Shown piece after piece: positions 44,291 to 55,775 of a stretch of 64,000 bases of DNA (the stretch's first letter is position 1; every line of letters starts with the position of its first letter). The translations under genes and the position numbers were made by a program. The DNA lies in NCBI GenBank assembly GCA_029718625.1, contig CM056377.1, positions 98,448,998 to 98,512,997 of the forward strand, in the 5' to 3' direction. The notes under the pieces were generated by a model. It searched no databases. It saw only the letters and a list, made by a program, of their open reading frames with translations, and was not told the DNA's origin. Source of the stretch: Synaphobranchus kaupii (taxonomy: Eukaryota > Chordata > Actinopteri > Anguilliformes > Synaphobranchidae).

Positions 44291-45680
44291 AGGTGTATCG
44301 GATAAGTCTGGGATAGAGGGTAGTCTTGTTCAGCAATTTACATGTATAAAACCTATTTTGCTAATGTTATCTATCGCAAACCATCAGATCGATATGCCAG
44401 TCTCCTGTAACTGTAGCTAGAAATGTTTATGTGCATTCATGGTGTGTGGAGAAGCAGTGGGGTGTATGTCTCCGTCCCATTTGTCTCAAGTTCACCTTAA
44501 ATCACTTATTATGACACCACCATGTGGACAATAGACAGCTTTATACAAGCACACTACTCTGAGCCATGGTGAATATTATAAAGTTGGAATGGCATGTCTA
44601 TAAACTTTAGTGTGGTTGCTTGAGCAGTTGTTTAGCAGTTTGTTTACAAGATTAGAAAGTAAGAGGGCTGTAGCATCTTAAAACTTTGGCAGTGTAACCT
44701 TATGCAAGGGCGGAGCTGAAGGGGTTGCCAGGGTGGCATTGACAACCATTGAAATATTGTTGACCACCCTGTGTGCCACCAAAATTAAGTTTTATTCCTG
44801 TCATTGGCTATTTGTCAATGATAGACACATTGACAGCGCTTTTTTTTATAACCTAGAGTCGCTCCAGACTGGAAAACGGAGACACCCGCCCACTTTGGAG
44901 TAGAACGTTCACATTCCATGCATCAACAAGCAGTGGAATATGTTACATTTGTAGCCTAATCGGCACGAGGATAGCCTATCTATTTGATTGTGCCACTGTT
45001 GAGTATGTGGTTGGTTATATTTCAGTATTTGGTAGTTTAGATATATGTGACAGCAGGGGCATCATGCAGGTAAAATTTTGAGGGGGTACAACTTTATGGC
45101 AAAAGTGAAATTGAATTAAAAATATAGCCACAACTCAAATTGGACTTCCCAGCCAAGCAATGCTGTGGAAAAAATAAATAAAAAAAGGTATATATCCTAG
45201 ATGTGAGGCCAATAGCCCATAGCCTATTTATGATATGGTCTGATTTCATCAAGTGTTACAAGCTTGGACTTGACATCTCTATAGAATGAAATGGATTATG
45301 AAAACAAACAGGAAAGTGATTTACGATCATCATACTTTGGTTCAATCTATTGTTTTCCCAAAGCAAACTAACGGATTTGAACTTAGGCTAACTGAAAACA
45401 CAATTTCGGGCAAAACAAAACAGTTTGTTACTTATAGTCCATGGTAGGCGACTATCGACTTAAATTATCAGGAACCTGTTAAAACTATGGAATAACGAGA
45501 GTGCAACAATTATACATAAATAAAAGAATAAATAAATAAATATATACCGTATATATGTATGTATGAGCACACAGCATTAACTCCCTTAACACTCTATCTC
45601 TCTCTTTCTCGTGACCATCACTCCTGGATAGCTGTGTTTACTAATCGATGTGTCCGAAGCAGATCATGAGTTGACTATCT
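44291..45680. other. Unrecognised DNA with repeat-like patches
   Basis: 44700-44790 (GGGCGGAGCTGAAGGGG, CCACCCTG) resembles a decayed repeat. No gene recognised. Confidence 0.35.
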
Positions 45681-46830
45681 ATAACAGGGCTAGGCAACCC
45701 TGGTCCTGGAGTGCCGGTGACGTTTCTGGTTTTTGTTCCATCTGAGCTTGATCACAAGAGTTTGATGAATGAGCCTGAATATTCTGAATGGTGAAATGCA
45801 GAGTGCCTCCAGCACATGGTTACCGCATTCATTACACCGTATTAATTCAAATGAATCCAGTTATGTAGCTATATGTATGGATGGAGGTGAGGGAGAATTG
45901 ACACATACAAAATGGCCTCGGGCGAGCTGGAATCACGGTCAGGAGCTTGAGGAGTCATGGCCTGAAGAGGGCGTGGCGACCTCTTTCCTACTACCGGCTG
46001 ATGGGGTTGCAGTGCAAATTCTCAAGCGGTTGCTACACGGAAAATTGAATTAGATAGGGCACAATTGGCTACCAAATTGGGAGAAAATGGGTAAAAAACT
46101 GAAATAAAAAAAAAAAGAATATTGAGGAGAATATCTGTATTCCATCTTGATGTTACAAGCAAGCTAGCATGCTAATCAAAGAGAAGCATAAAAATGATAT
46201 TACAAAAGTTTGCTAGCTAAAAATACCTCACTTAATCTAATGTGTGACAAAACTACCTAAGAATGTTTTGGAAACTAGCTAGCGAGCTAATCTTCTGTTT
46301 TCTATTATCCGTATTCCCTTACTGCCCAGTGCTCAAGGCTCGTCTTTTTCCTCTAACGTTACGTTACAGGCTCAGGTTTGCTTGTCACAAGCCAAATGCC
46401 GCTGGCTTATCCAAATGCGGAAGCATTGCGTGCATATAGCCAATTGAAGCAATATAAGTATTTTTTTAATAAATACTTCAAGTATATAAAACAGATGTTC
46501 AGAAGAAGCAATGTAAGTAGTGACATGCTGCAGTGACTTGTGACTATAATAGCTTGAGAGGGAGCAGTTCAGAGAGAGAGAGAAAAAAAAAAAGCTGCAA
46601 AAGGGTATTGTGACATCACAACACTGAACATTCCACCATTCCACCATTCATTCTCTATGGGAATATTTGTAATATGTAATTTGGGCCGCCTGATTCTGAT
46701 AATTAGCAGCTCAACAAAATATCAAGCTGTTGAATGTTGAATGAGGTGTGCGCTCCTTTGTTAGGGTTGGAGTGAAAACCTATAGGACTGTAGATCTCCA
46801 GGAACACGGTTGGGGACCACCGATGTAGTG
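45681..46830. mobile_element. Candidate element bounded by inverted CCTGGTCCTGGAG ends
   Basis: Left end ACAGGGCTAGGCAACCCTGG at 45684 is mirrored by CTCCAGGAACACGGTTGGGG near 46798. Inside, 45880-46120 ends in AATTGGGAGAAAATGGG and an A-rich tail, which looks like an inserted SINE 3' end, and a GA-rich tract lies at 46575-46591. No transposase seen. Boundaries are tentative. Confidence 0.35.
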
Positions 46831-47070
46831 TGTTGCTGAAGCAACCACACTAATGACAGTTATGCCAAATGTAGATTTAAAGGTTGACGAGTTTATACCT
46901 CCAGCCTATTAAATTACCAGGGTTAGACACTTAAATTCATAAAACTCTCCCAATTGCACTGTTTTTACCTGAATTAAAAGCAATCTTGAACCAATGACCA
47001 CACCTGTTATTTGCATATGATCTTATGTGTAATTAAATATTTTGCTTAACTGAAAACAAAACATGCCACC
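46831..47070. other. Spacer
   Basis: Nothing recognised. Confidence 0.4.
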
Positions 47071-47072
47071 TA

Positions 47073-48693
47073 CAGTTGTGTTCAAAAAAATAGCAGTACA
47101 ACATCAGTAACCTGATGAACCACTGTTATTAGTAGTAGTGATATTTCTGCATGGCAAATAATTTACTTGTAGATGTAGTAGTGTAATAGAAAAACAACAG
47201 ACCCAGCTGTCATGACATGCACGCTGCTTGTTCTGAGAAATTGACTCATTCATTGAAAGGGGCGTGTTCAAAATAATAGCAGTGTGGAGTTTAATTAGAG
47301 AATTCATTCATTCTGTTAAAAAACAGGTGTCATTAATTGTCCTTTATTAAGGAAGAAGGAAAGTAAATGTTTCACACATTGTTATAAAATATATTTCCTT
47401 CTGAATTGCTAAGTAAAATGGGCAGTTCCAAACATTGTTTGGAGGAACAACGTAATTTGATTAAAAAGTTGATTGGAGAGGGGAAAACGTATAAAGAAGT
47501 GCAGCAAATTATAGGATGCTCAGCTAAAATGATCTCAAATGATTTAAAATGGCAACAAAAACCCGCAACACGCGGAAGAAAACGAGCAACTACTGTTAAA
47601 ACGGATCGAAGAATAGTCAGAATGGCAAAGATTCAGCCAATCATCACCTCCAGAAAGATCAAAGATGATCTAAAATTACCTGTAAGTGCTGTTAGTCAGA
47701 AGACGTTTGATCGAAGCTAAGCTATCAGCAAGAAGCCCCCGTAAAGCACCATTGTTGAAAAAATGGCATGTGCAGAATCGGTTAAAATTTGCCAAGGAAC
47801 ACATCGATTGGCCCAAAGAGAAATGGCGTAACATTCTGTGGACTGATGAGTAAAATTGTTCTTTTCGGGTCTAGTGGTCGTCGACAGTACGTCAGACGAC
47901 CCCCGGGTACTGAATTCAAGCCACAGTACACTGTGAAGACAGTGAAGCATGGTGGCGCAAAAATCATGGTATGGGGATGTTTTTCATACTATGGTGTTGG
48001 GCCTATTTATCATATAACAGGGATCATGGATCAGTTTGAATACATCAAAATACTTGAAGAGATTATGTTGCCGTATGCCGAAGAGGAAATGCCGCTGAAA
48101 TGGGTGTTTCAACAAGACAACGACCCCAAACACACGAGTAATCTTGGTTCCAGACAAAAAGGATTGAGGTAATGGAGTGGCCAGCTCAATCCCCCGACCT
48201 CAATCCCATTGAAAACATGTGGGGTGACATTAAAAATGCAGTTTCTGAAGCAAAACCCAAAAATTCACAGAAACAGTGGAATGTAGTTTGTTCATCCTGG
48301 GCTGAAATACCTGTTTCTAGGTGCCAGAAGTTGGTTGACTCGATGCAACGCAGATGCGCAGCAGTTATCAAAAACAATGGTTATGCAACTAAATATTAGT
48401 TCAGTAATTTAAAGTGAAGTTAAATCTTGAAACATTTCTCAGTTTATACAGTAAGTGTTTGAGTTTGAAGAGAAAAATGTTGACACTGCTATTTCTTTGA
48501 ACAGATTAATATTCCTTTTCTTTGCTTCCTGTAAAAGAATAACGCAGACTTGATAAAATTTGTTCATGCTTTGATTTGGAATTGAATGTGTAATGTTTCC
48601 ACTACATTTGAAATATGGAACTAAAAGCTATTAAAAAATATTTGCACTTTATTCACTTTTTTTAACGCACTGCTATTTATTTCAACACAACTG
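47073..48693 (+). mobile_element. Tc1-like element, full length but inactive
   Basis: A 1621 bp element flanked by TA (47071-47072, 48694-48695) with termini CAGTTGTGTTCAAAAAAATA and the inverse of CAGTTGTGTTGAAATAAATA. Encodes a frameshifted transposase. Distinct family from the elements at 51193 and 58331. Confidence 0.92.
47418..48399 (+). pseudogene. Tc1-like transposase, frameshifted
   Basis: Start at ATG 47418 (MGSSKHCLEEQ). The N-terminus has a helix-turn-helix region (GKTYKEVQQIIGCSAKMIS), then the catalytic domain in pieces: ILWTDE near 47845 (first Asp), KTVKHGGAKIMVWGCFSYYG, FQQDNDPKHTS near 48115 (second Asp) and [20 protein letters not shown] from 48172 (Glu), ending NNGYATKY. 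The frame changes near 47700, near 47850 at TGATGAGTAAAATTG, and near 48140. All three catalytic residues are still encoded but no continuous protein is possible. A complete relative would cut and paste at TA. Confidence 0.9.
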
Positions 48694-48695
48694 TA

Positions 48696-49319
48696 TATTG
48701 GAGACAAAAGTGTAAACAACTGCATTGGTTAATACCTAGTAATCACTTTCGCTATCCCTAAAATACTAAATAAATTAAGTAGAATTACATTTTTCATTTG
48801 AACTTTTTTCCTTCAAATATATTACTGATTTATTGAAACAGTTGGGATTGTAAAGTCAGAGGCAGGCATTTTTTTAAGACACTAGCTTACTTTAAGACAT
48901 TAGCCACACAAAATTGTCAGCCCTTAGTATTATGCTTATCCTTATGAATGTAAGATTTGGTTTGATTGAATCTATAAGGCTTGTTTGACTGAATTCACAT
49001 GGTTTAATGTGTTATCATGGGTTATTTCTCTCATTAAAATCCACTGCATTATGCAAAAGGTCTAAATGCAGCCTCATAAGTATACATTCTGTATCCCAAC
49101 AACTAACATCATATACAGAGCAGTACAGGGATGTTGTATTTTGTTTGTGTTGGGTGAATAGGACAATTAGTCCACCACATGCATTTTGTTTCCTGCCAGG
49201 TAAATCTGCAAATGAATTCTGTATTTTGTCAAACAAAATATGGGTGTATTTACAGAAGATTTCCATCTTACAGTACGTTCTGTATTATCTTACAGTAAGT
49301 ATTGTAAAACAATACAGAC
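48696..49319. other. Unrecognised AT-rich DNA
   Basis: No gene or repeat recognised. Confidence 0.4.
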
Positions 49320-50699
49320 TAGCGTTGTCAAAAGTATCGATACTTCAATACTATTCGATACCACGTGCTTAAAAACGATACAATATTAAATTACTTTTTT
49401 TAATTTGTATAAAATATTTGTGGGTCTTCAGTGCCTCTGGCTTCATTACGGCATTCTAATCCAGCAACGAACCCGCCACGTGACTGTGGCAGAGGCACAA
49501 GCACTACAGGTACTCAGAAGGAGAGCGAGAGACAAAACACGCCAGTGGATGTCACTCAGAACAGCCAGCGACCCGTCACTGTTATTCAAGAAGCTAGCTA
49601 GAGTTAGCTCCAGAACTAACGTAAGTCGAAAAAGAAAATAGTAGGAGTGCTGTTTGGCAATATTTTGCCTATGAGGCAGATGCAGAAGGAAAGGCGAAAG
49701 ATTTGCAAAAGCCGATTTGCAAAAGGTGCTTCAAAACGGTGCCAAAAAGAGGAGGGAACACTTCAAATTTGGCAAAGCATCTGAAGGACCGGCACCCTGA
49801 TCTCTCCAAAGAATTGAGAGGTAATGTTGAGTTCATATAATTTAATAACAGTTATTGTCATGAATGACGTTGTGATGTGATGCTGATGAGCTCAGAAAGT
49901 TTCCCCTGAGAGAGCTAACTTTAGCAGCTATAACATTAACTAGCCTAGCTTTTTTTTTTTCTCCGCTAGCATCTAACTAGCTGGCTATGTTGTGTGTTGC
50001 TTAACTATGTTGTGTGTTGCTTAACGACACCACCTACATTAGCCTAAGTAAGGTAACGGGGTTGCACTGACAGCTGAGCTGACGACATAACGCTACACAT
50101 TTATCCAAAATTAGTTTCACCCAACGTTAGCTAACGTAAAATAGCTGGCTGATCTTGCGTATTGAATACTGCCAGTGATGGTGGACCTGACAGAAAGTTT
50201 TATTAATTTTTATTATATAAAAATACATGGAATTTAAGTTATATATAATTATACCATCAAATCTAATTATGGATTTTCTCTCATATAGCACCAGAGAGAA
50301 GCTGCAAAGGACACTCAGACCCTTGCAATTGGAATGTTCTTGTTTTATTTTATTTATTCTTTGTTTACAGGGGGAAACCCACTGAGACTGTACTGTGTTT
50401 ACAAGTGAAGTGACATTAGAGAAAAAAAAGAAATAATACTAAAAGCTATAATAACTACATAAATAATGTGTAGGCCTACAAGGTAGGGAAAACATTTAAG
50501 AATAGTACTAATAATGTTAATCTTGTTCTGTGTTCAGTGATTTTTTCTGTACCAGCACTGTGTGCAGGTTGTTAATAATACTTTTAAAAAAATGTATCCT
50601 ATTTTATAAGCCTAGGACTTTTTTTTTTGTTTGCCGTGGTTTCGAAAGAGGTATCGAGTATCGTTTTTTTATACTAGTATCGTATTGTGACAACCCTAG
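49320..50699 (+). mobile_element. hAT element, internally deleted
   Basis: Left end CTAGCGTTGTCA and right end TGACAACCCTAG differ at one position, with AGTATCGATACTT... and ...GAGTATCGTTTTTTTATAC subterminal AT/TA motifs. It carries a BED-finger exon but no catalytic region. No 8 bp duplication could be matched, so flanks may have been rearranged: the right side is piggyBac coding sequence and the left side is not. Confidence 0.75.
49646..49820 (+). pseudogene. BED zinc-finger exon of a hAT transposase
   Basis: A 58-codon stretch without its own ATG: SAVWQYFAYE (opening aromatics of a BED finger), ICKRCFKTVPKRGG (Cys pair), NTSNLAKHLKDRHPDLSK (His ligands), then LRG cut by GT at 49821, a good splice donor (AGAG|GTAATG). 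A TAA lies in frame about eight codons upstream, so the start would have to come from an upstream exon. All four zinc ligands are intact. The rest of the transposase is not present before the right terminus at 50699. BED fingers bind the transposon ends. Confidence 0.8.
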
Positions 50700-51192
50700 T
50701 ATTATCCTGATCATGATGAAGACACATTTGATGAGGAGGTGGGCCCTAATGAGACAGAAGCTCAACGGAAGGTCTTCATATCAAAAAATGGCAATATATC
50801 AAGGCAGAGCACAAACTGAACATAATCAGAATGACCCCACTAGATATGCAGTGTCACATGTCCAAGACATAAAGACAGCATTTGAGCTGTTCATACCACA
50901 GTCTATTGAGTAAATCCTGCTTGAGATGCCGAACATGGAAGGGAGACGGGTGTTTGGCAACAGATGCATGGAGCTAGACACCTGAATGCTTACATGGGGC
51001 TGTTGCTTCTTGCTGGGGTGTACCGATCCTGTAATGAGGCTACTGCCAGCTCATGGGATGCCGAGTCAGGCCGGAGTATTTTCCGAGTTATCCCCTTCGA
51101 AAATTGTGAAACAAGAGCTGCACGCTGTTTGAATGACAAACTTGCTCCCATTAGAGATGTTTGGGACAAATGGGTGGAGCGCTTGCCATATA
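50700..51192 (+). pseudogene. piggyBac transposase, 5' part, split by Tc1
   Basis: Translation in shifting frames recovers PGBD4-like piggyBac transposase: acidic YYPDHDEDTFDEEVGPNE at the start, VSHVQDIKTAFELFIPQSIE (followed by a stop at about 50911), MEGRRVFGN, AYMGLLLLAGVYRSCNEATA, WDAESGRSIFR, RCLNDKLAPIRDVWDKW, ending ...ERLPY at the Tc1 insertion. The block continues at 52804. At least one stop and two frameshifts are present, and the segment after GRSIFR is shortened. The N-terminal end abuts a hAT terminus. The enzyme would act at TTAA sites. Confidence 0.85.
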
Positions 51193-52801
51193 CAGTTGAA
51201 GTCGTAAGTTTATGTACACTTAGGTTGAAGCCATTAAAACTCGTTTTTAACCACAGATTTCATGTTAAAAAATCTATATTGTTGGCAAGTCAGTTAGGAC
51301 ATCTACTTTGTGCATGACACAAGTAATTTTTCCAACAATTCTTTACACAGATTATTTCACTTTTAATTCACTATATCACAATTCCAGTGGGTCAGAAGTT
51401 TACATACACTAAGTTGACTGTGCCTTTCAACAGCTTGGAAAATTCCAAAAAATTATGTCATGGCTTTAGAAACTTCTGATAGGCGAATTGACATTATTTG
51501 AGTCAATTGGAGGTGTACTTGTGGATGTATTTTAAGGCCTACCTTCAAACTCAGTGCCTCTTTGCTTGACATCATGGGGAAATCTAAAGAAATCAGCCAA
51601 GATCTCAAAGAAAATTGTGGACCTCCACAAGTCTGGTTCATCCTTAGTAGCAATTTCCAAATGCCTGAAGGTACCACCTTCATCTGTACAAAAAATAGTA
51701 CGCAAGTATAAACACCATGGGACCACGCAGCCGTCATACTGCTCAGGAAGGAGACGTGTTCTGTCTCTTAGAGATGAATGTGCTTTGGTGCAAAAAGTGC
51801 AAATCAATCCCAGAACAACAGCAAAGGACCTTGTGAAGATGCTGGAGGGAACAGGTACAAAAATATCTATAACCACAGTAAAACAAGTCCTATATCGACA
51901 AAACCTGAAAGGCTGCTCAGCAAGAAAGAAGCCACTACTCCAAAACCGCCATAAAAAAGCCAGACTACAGTTTGCAACTGCACATGGGGACAAATATCTT
52001 ACTTTTTGGAGAAATTTCCTCTGGTCTGATGAAACAAAAATTGAACTGTTTGGCCATAATGACCATCATTATGTTTGGAGGAAAAAGGGTGAGGCTTGCA
52101 AGCCGAAGAACACCATCCCAACCGTGAAGCACGGTGGTGGCAGCATCATGTTGTGGGGGTGATTTGCTGTCATAAAATAGATGGCATCATGAGGAAGGAA
52201 AATTATGTGGATATACTGAAGCTACATTTCAAGACATCAGCCAGGAAGTTAAAGCTTGGTAGCAAATGGCTCTTCCAAATGGACAATGACCCAAAGCATA
52301 CTTCCAAAGTTGTGGCAAAATGGCTTAAGGACAACAAGTTAAGGTATTGGAGTGGCCATCACAAAGTCCTGACCTCAATCCAATCGAAAATTTGTGGGCA
52401 GAACTGAAAAAGCGTGTGCGAGTAAGGAGGCCTACAAACCCGACTCAGTTACACCAGTTCTGTTAGGAGGAATGGGCCAACATTCCAGCAACTTATTTTG
52501 AGAAGCTTGTGGAAGGCTACCCGAAACGTTTGACCAAGTTAAACAATTTAAAGGCAATGCTACCAAATACTAACAGAGTGTATGTAAACTTCTGACCCAC
52601 TGGGAATGTGATGAAAGAAATAAAAGCTGAAATGAATAATTCTCTCTACTATTATTCTGACATTTCACATTCTTAAAATAAAGTCATGATCCTAACTGAC
52701 CTAAGACAGGGAATTTTTACGAGGATTAAATGTCAGGAATTGTGAAAAACTGAGTTTAAATGGATTTGGCTAAGGTGTATGTAAATGTTCGACTTCAACT
52801 G
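51193..52801 (+). mobile_element. Tc1-like element (Sleeping Beauty type), nested
   Basis: A 1609 bp element with termini CAGTTGAAGTCGTAAGTTTA and ...TTCGACTTCAACTG and a TA on each side (51191-51192, 52802-52803). Inverted/direct repeat ends of about 230 bp are of the salmonid Tc1 kind. Inserted within piggyBac coding sequence; joining CCATA to the bases after the element restores the family's LPYLYNP motif. It is the full-length relative of the MITE at 2751 and the fragments at 31930 and 34687. Confidence 0.95.
51574..52573 (+). pseudogene. Tc1 transposase of the Sleeping Beauty/fish type, broken
   Basis: The native start is ATG 51574 ([11 protein letters not shown]). Then [18 protein letters not shown] (helix-turn-helix), a GRRRVLS linker, TAKDLVKML, the catalytic FLWSDETKIELFG (first Asp), KHGGGSIMLWG, WLFQMDNDPKHTS (second Asp), [10 protein letters not shown] (Glu) and GNATKY at the end. 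Breaks: a missing base near 51606, a stop and a deletion after MLWG at 52160, a frame loss near 52345 and a stop within the NLTQLHQL region. All three catalytic residues remain recognisable in separate frames. It cannot make a full protein. Sits in the element that splits the piggyBac gene. Confidence 0.93.
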
Positions 52802-52803
52802 TA

Positions 52804-53036
52804 TCTACAATCCAGAACAGAGGTCACTGTAGATGAATGGCTAGTCCCATTCAGAGGCCGCTGTCCCTTCAGGCAGTATATCTCAAGTGAACCTGGAAAA
52901 TATTGAATCAAAATCTGGGCAGCATGTGATGCAAGGAGCAGTTATGCATGGAACATGCAAGTATACACAGGGAAATCTGCCAGTGGAGTGCCAAAAAAGA
53001 ATCAGAGCATGCGTGTAGTGCTTGATAAAGCATAAT
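52804..53036 (+). pseudogene. piggyBac transposase, continuation after Tc1
   Basis: Translation gives TEVTVDEWLVPFRGRCPF (a catalytic Asp in the VDE motif), RQYISSEPGKY, a stop, then IKIWAACDARSSYAWNMQVY and QSMRVVLDKA, matching the central DDE region of piggyBac transposases. The frame around the NPGPE position is shifted by one base, and the TGA interrupts the K-Y-G-I-K motif. Sequence resemblance ends at about 53036; the remaining catalytic and C-terminal Cys-rich parts are lost. Together with 50700-51192 it represents one gene. Confidence 0.88.
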
Positions 53037-53040
53037 CATA

Positions 53041-53897
53041 TAATTTCTTTAAATTATTGAACATTAACTTAACGTTGCGAAACGCGATCCCTGCCTGTTG
53101 TTCAGGGGACAGCTAGTTGATTTCACATTCATTAAAGAAATGCTAATTCCCATACTTTACTGCAGTGTACCCTAACGAAAATGAACTAGCCTACAGTTAT
53201 AGGGAAACACTTCCATTGTCGTTTTTTCGAAATGCTGCACATTTCTGTTAATGTCGCTGTGTTTTTGTCAAATGTTGCGCGTTTCTGTTAATGTTTTTGT
53301 ATTTGTATTTTCTTATTTATTAATGTGTTTCCAATTTGCAGTCATGTTGTGATAATGTTGCGTTGCTTTGTATGTCTCGGCCACCATAGTAACTAGTATT
53401 TGAATCAAACAAGCAATACAACAGTTCATCGTAAACCACCAACTTGTTTAGTGTAACAGTACACAAAAAGAACAGTATTTATAATTTTTTATATTCATTA
53501 AATGGCTTTTTTTCACTGGCAACATTGCCGCCAGTCTTTTCACTGGTTTCTTACTAGATATTTCTTTACAGTGTAACTATTCCAAATACGTAAAATCTTA
53601 TTTAAATATGGCTGTTTGTGTCTGTAATTCTCAGATGATCACCACAAAGTGTGAAATGATAACACGTGCAAATACGTTGGCTTTGCACACAAAATAATGC
53701 CCCTTATTTGGAATCTTAGTAAATCAACCCCTTAGTCTCTTGTAAAACCTGGTCAACAACTTTAGTATCCCCTAGGTGGCTTCCAACTTAGAAAGTGTTT
53801 TTTTTGTAATAATTTAATTGGTCTGCCTCCGATTAGGATAGTTCAAATTAGTTTATATGACTTGAACAAAGTTATATAATTTTTTTTTTATATGTAT
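53041..53897. other. Unrecognised AT-rich DNA
   Basis: ATGTTGCGCGTTTCTGTTAATG-type words recur near 53240 and 53275. No gene recognised. Confidence 0.4.
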
Positions 53898-53905
53898 GTA
53901 GAATA

Positions 53906-54884
53906 TAGGGCTGAGCCGAATGCCATTTTTTACACTTCGAAGCTTCGTTGGCAATTTTCCCAGAGGCTCCGAAGCTTCGTTTTAATAATAATCTATTAAA
54001 AATATATATTTTTTGAGTCTTTGAAAACAATGTTACGATACGTCCAGTAGAGGGCACGCTCACATCTATTTCAGTAATATGCGCATGAAGAAAGACCGTT
54101 TTTTTATTTTTTATTTTTTTTATTGAAACAACAAAGTATTAAATTGAAATGGAACGAAAGTTCAGGACATGAAACATAGGCCTAAATAAATTTAAAAGAT
54201 AAATATAAGCTGCAGTCTTCACAGTTATGTGCACGTAGCCTACATACTGCGTATGGTATGGGAAAAATAAGTCTAAAGCCGAGTGTAGGATATTCCCATA
54301 TAAAATTGTGCAATATGCTTGACTCAGAACAGAACGTGAACCAGAATTAAACAAAGAATTAAACATGAAATGTAGCCTAGTCAGATCGGCTAGATAATGC
54401 TAATGTTGCTAGGCTATTACTCTGACGAAGACATAAATTAGGCTACTTACATTTTTCAAATGGTTTTTCAAATTCGTAGTTCCACCATGGTATGCCAATT
54501 TCTGCTGGCATATTTGGCATTCAACTTTTTTGGATTGTCAGCGGTAATATTAAAATGTTTCCACACAGCTGACTTCTTTGACATCTTGTAACTTCACCTC
54601 AGGCTTTCGGCAACAGCGTAGCGAATGTCACAGACAAGTCACGTGGAAGGCTGAACCACGCTAGCAGGCAATGCATCCCTTGTACGTTCGATAAACTTCC
54701 AGGCGATTCAAAGCTCAATCAGTATGTATAGAATAAACACTTATATGTTAACAAACATCCAGTAAACCATCCATTTTCTTCTTCTTTTTTGAGGGGGAAA
54801 AAATGTTTCAAATCTGAATTTAGGATCCGAATCCCAATCCAACGAACGAAGCTTCGGAGCTCCGAAGCATTCGGCTCAGCCTTG
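53906..54884 (-). mobile_element. hAT element with 8 bp duplication
   Basis: A 979 bp element. Termini TAGGGCTGAGCCGAATGC and the inverse GCATTCGGCTCAGCC, followed by CGAAGCTTCG/GCTTCGGAGCTCCGAAGC palindromes at each end. Flanked by GTAGAATA (53898-53905) and GTAAAATA (54885-54892), a 7/8 target duplication. It holds a minus-strand BED-finger remnant. A terminus of the same family is at 31008-31101. Confidence 0.9.
54450..54584 (-). pseudogene. BED zinc-finger remnant of a hAT transposase
   Basis: The minus-strand start at ATG 54584 reads MSKKSAVWKHFNITADNPKK, the typical opening of a ZBED-type hAT transposase. A missing base in the A-tract at plus 54525-54531 shifts the frame; in the next frame ECQICQQKLAYHGGTTNLKN follows, with the Cys pair and the Thr-Thr-Asn-Leu segment that precedes the His ligands. 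Nothing of the catalytic core is left. A similar finger is found in the pseudogene at 63069. Confidence 0.85.
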
Positions 54885-54892
54885 GTAAAATA

Positions 54893-55775
54893 CAAATAAA
54901 AGCAGAAAGCAGTGATTTGTAAATTCTATTTTACATATATTGAATTGAAAACAGTACAAAGAAAATATATTTAATGTTTTACCTTATCAACTTTATTGAT
55001 TTTTGTAAATATACGCAAATTCCTAATTTGATTCCTGCAACATGTTCCAAAAAAGTTGGGACGGGCACCATAAGACTGGGAAGGTTGTGGAATGTTCAAA
55101 AAATACCTTCCACAGGTAAACAGGTGAATAGGTAACAGGTGATGCTATTGTAACCTTAGTGTTTGGTAGAGCGTTCTCTTCTGAATAACAGGAATAACAG
55201 CTGAGACCAGCACCCAGCATGCCCTTTCTCTTTCAGGCAGCACCAAAACATCAAAACACAGGGTAACGACTCTTAATAGAGATTCCCAATGAACATATTT
55301 TATAACTCTTACATGACTGGGTATAAAAGGAGCATCCGCGAAGGCTTCGGAGTTTATGAGCAAGGATGGGTCAAGGTTTGCCACTTTTGTGTGAGCAAAT
55401 AGTCCAACAGTTAAGAACAATGTTTCTCAATGCATGATTGCAAGGAATTTAGGGATTTCACCATCTACAGTCCATAATATTATTAAAAGATTCAGAGAAT
55501 CTGGAGAAATCTCTGTGTGTAAAGGGCAAGGCCGAAAACCAATATTGAATGCCTGTGACCTTCGATCCCTCAGACGGCACTGCATTAAAAACTGACATGC
55601 TTCTGTAATGAATATAACCACATTGGCTCGGGAATACTTGTCAGTAAACAAAGTTCATCGCTGCATCTACAAATGCAATTTAAGACTTGACTATGCAAAG
55701 CGTAAGCCATATATCAACAACATCCAGAAATGGACTTCTCTGGGCTCGAGCTCATCTGAGATGGACTGACACAAG
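54893..55775 (+). mobile_element. Tc1/mariner element, left part (ISRm11-like)
   Basis: Contains GCCTGCAACA-like CCTGCAACATGTTCC, AAAAAGTTGGGAC, CTTCCACAGGTAAACAGG, GGTATAAAAGGAGCATCC and the coding relic below. This order matches a mariner-related family common in fish (RepeatMasker class TcMar-ISRm11, from memory). The right part is missing; a LINE is joined at 55776. Confidence 0.75.
55365..55775 (+). pseudogene. Mariner-type transposase N-terminal relic
   Basis: Plus-strand coding relics include LRNNVSQCMIARNLGISPSTVHNI (helix-turn-helix with a missing base upstream), IIKRFRESGEISVCKGQG, LNACDLRSLRRHCIKN (stop after it), and an LLWARAHLRWTDT segment at the truncation. The catalytic Asp residues lie beyond the LINE junction and are not found again after it. 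Stops and frame changes make it non-functional. Confidence 0.65.
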
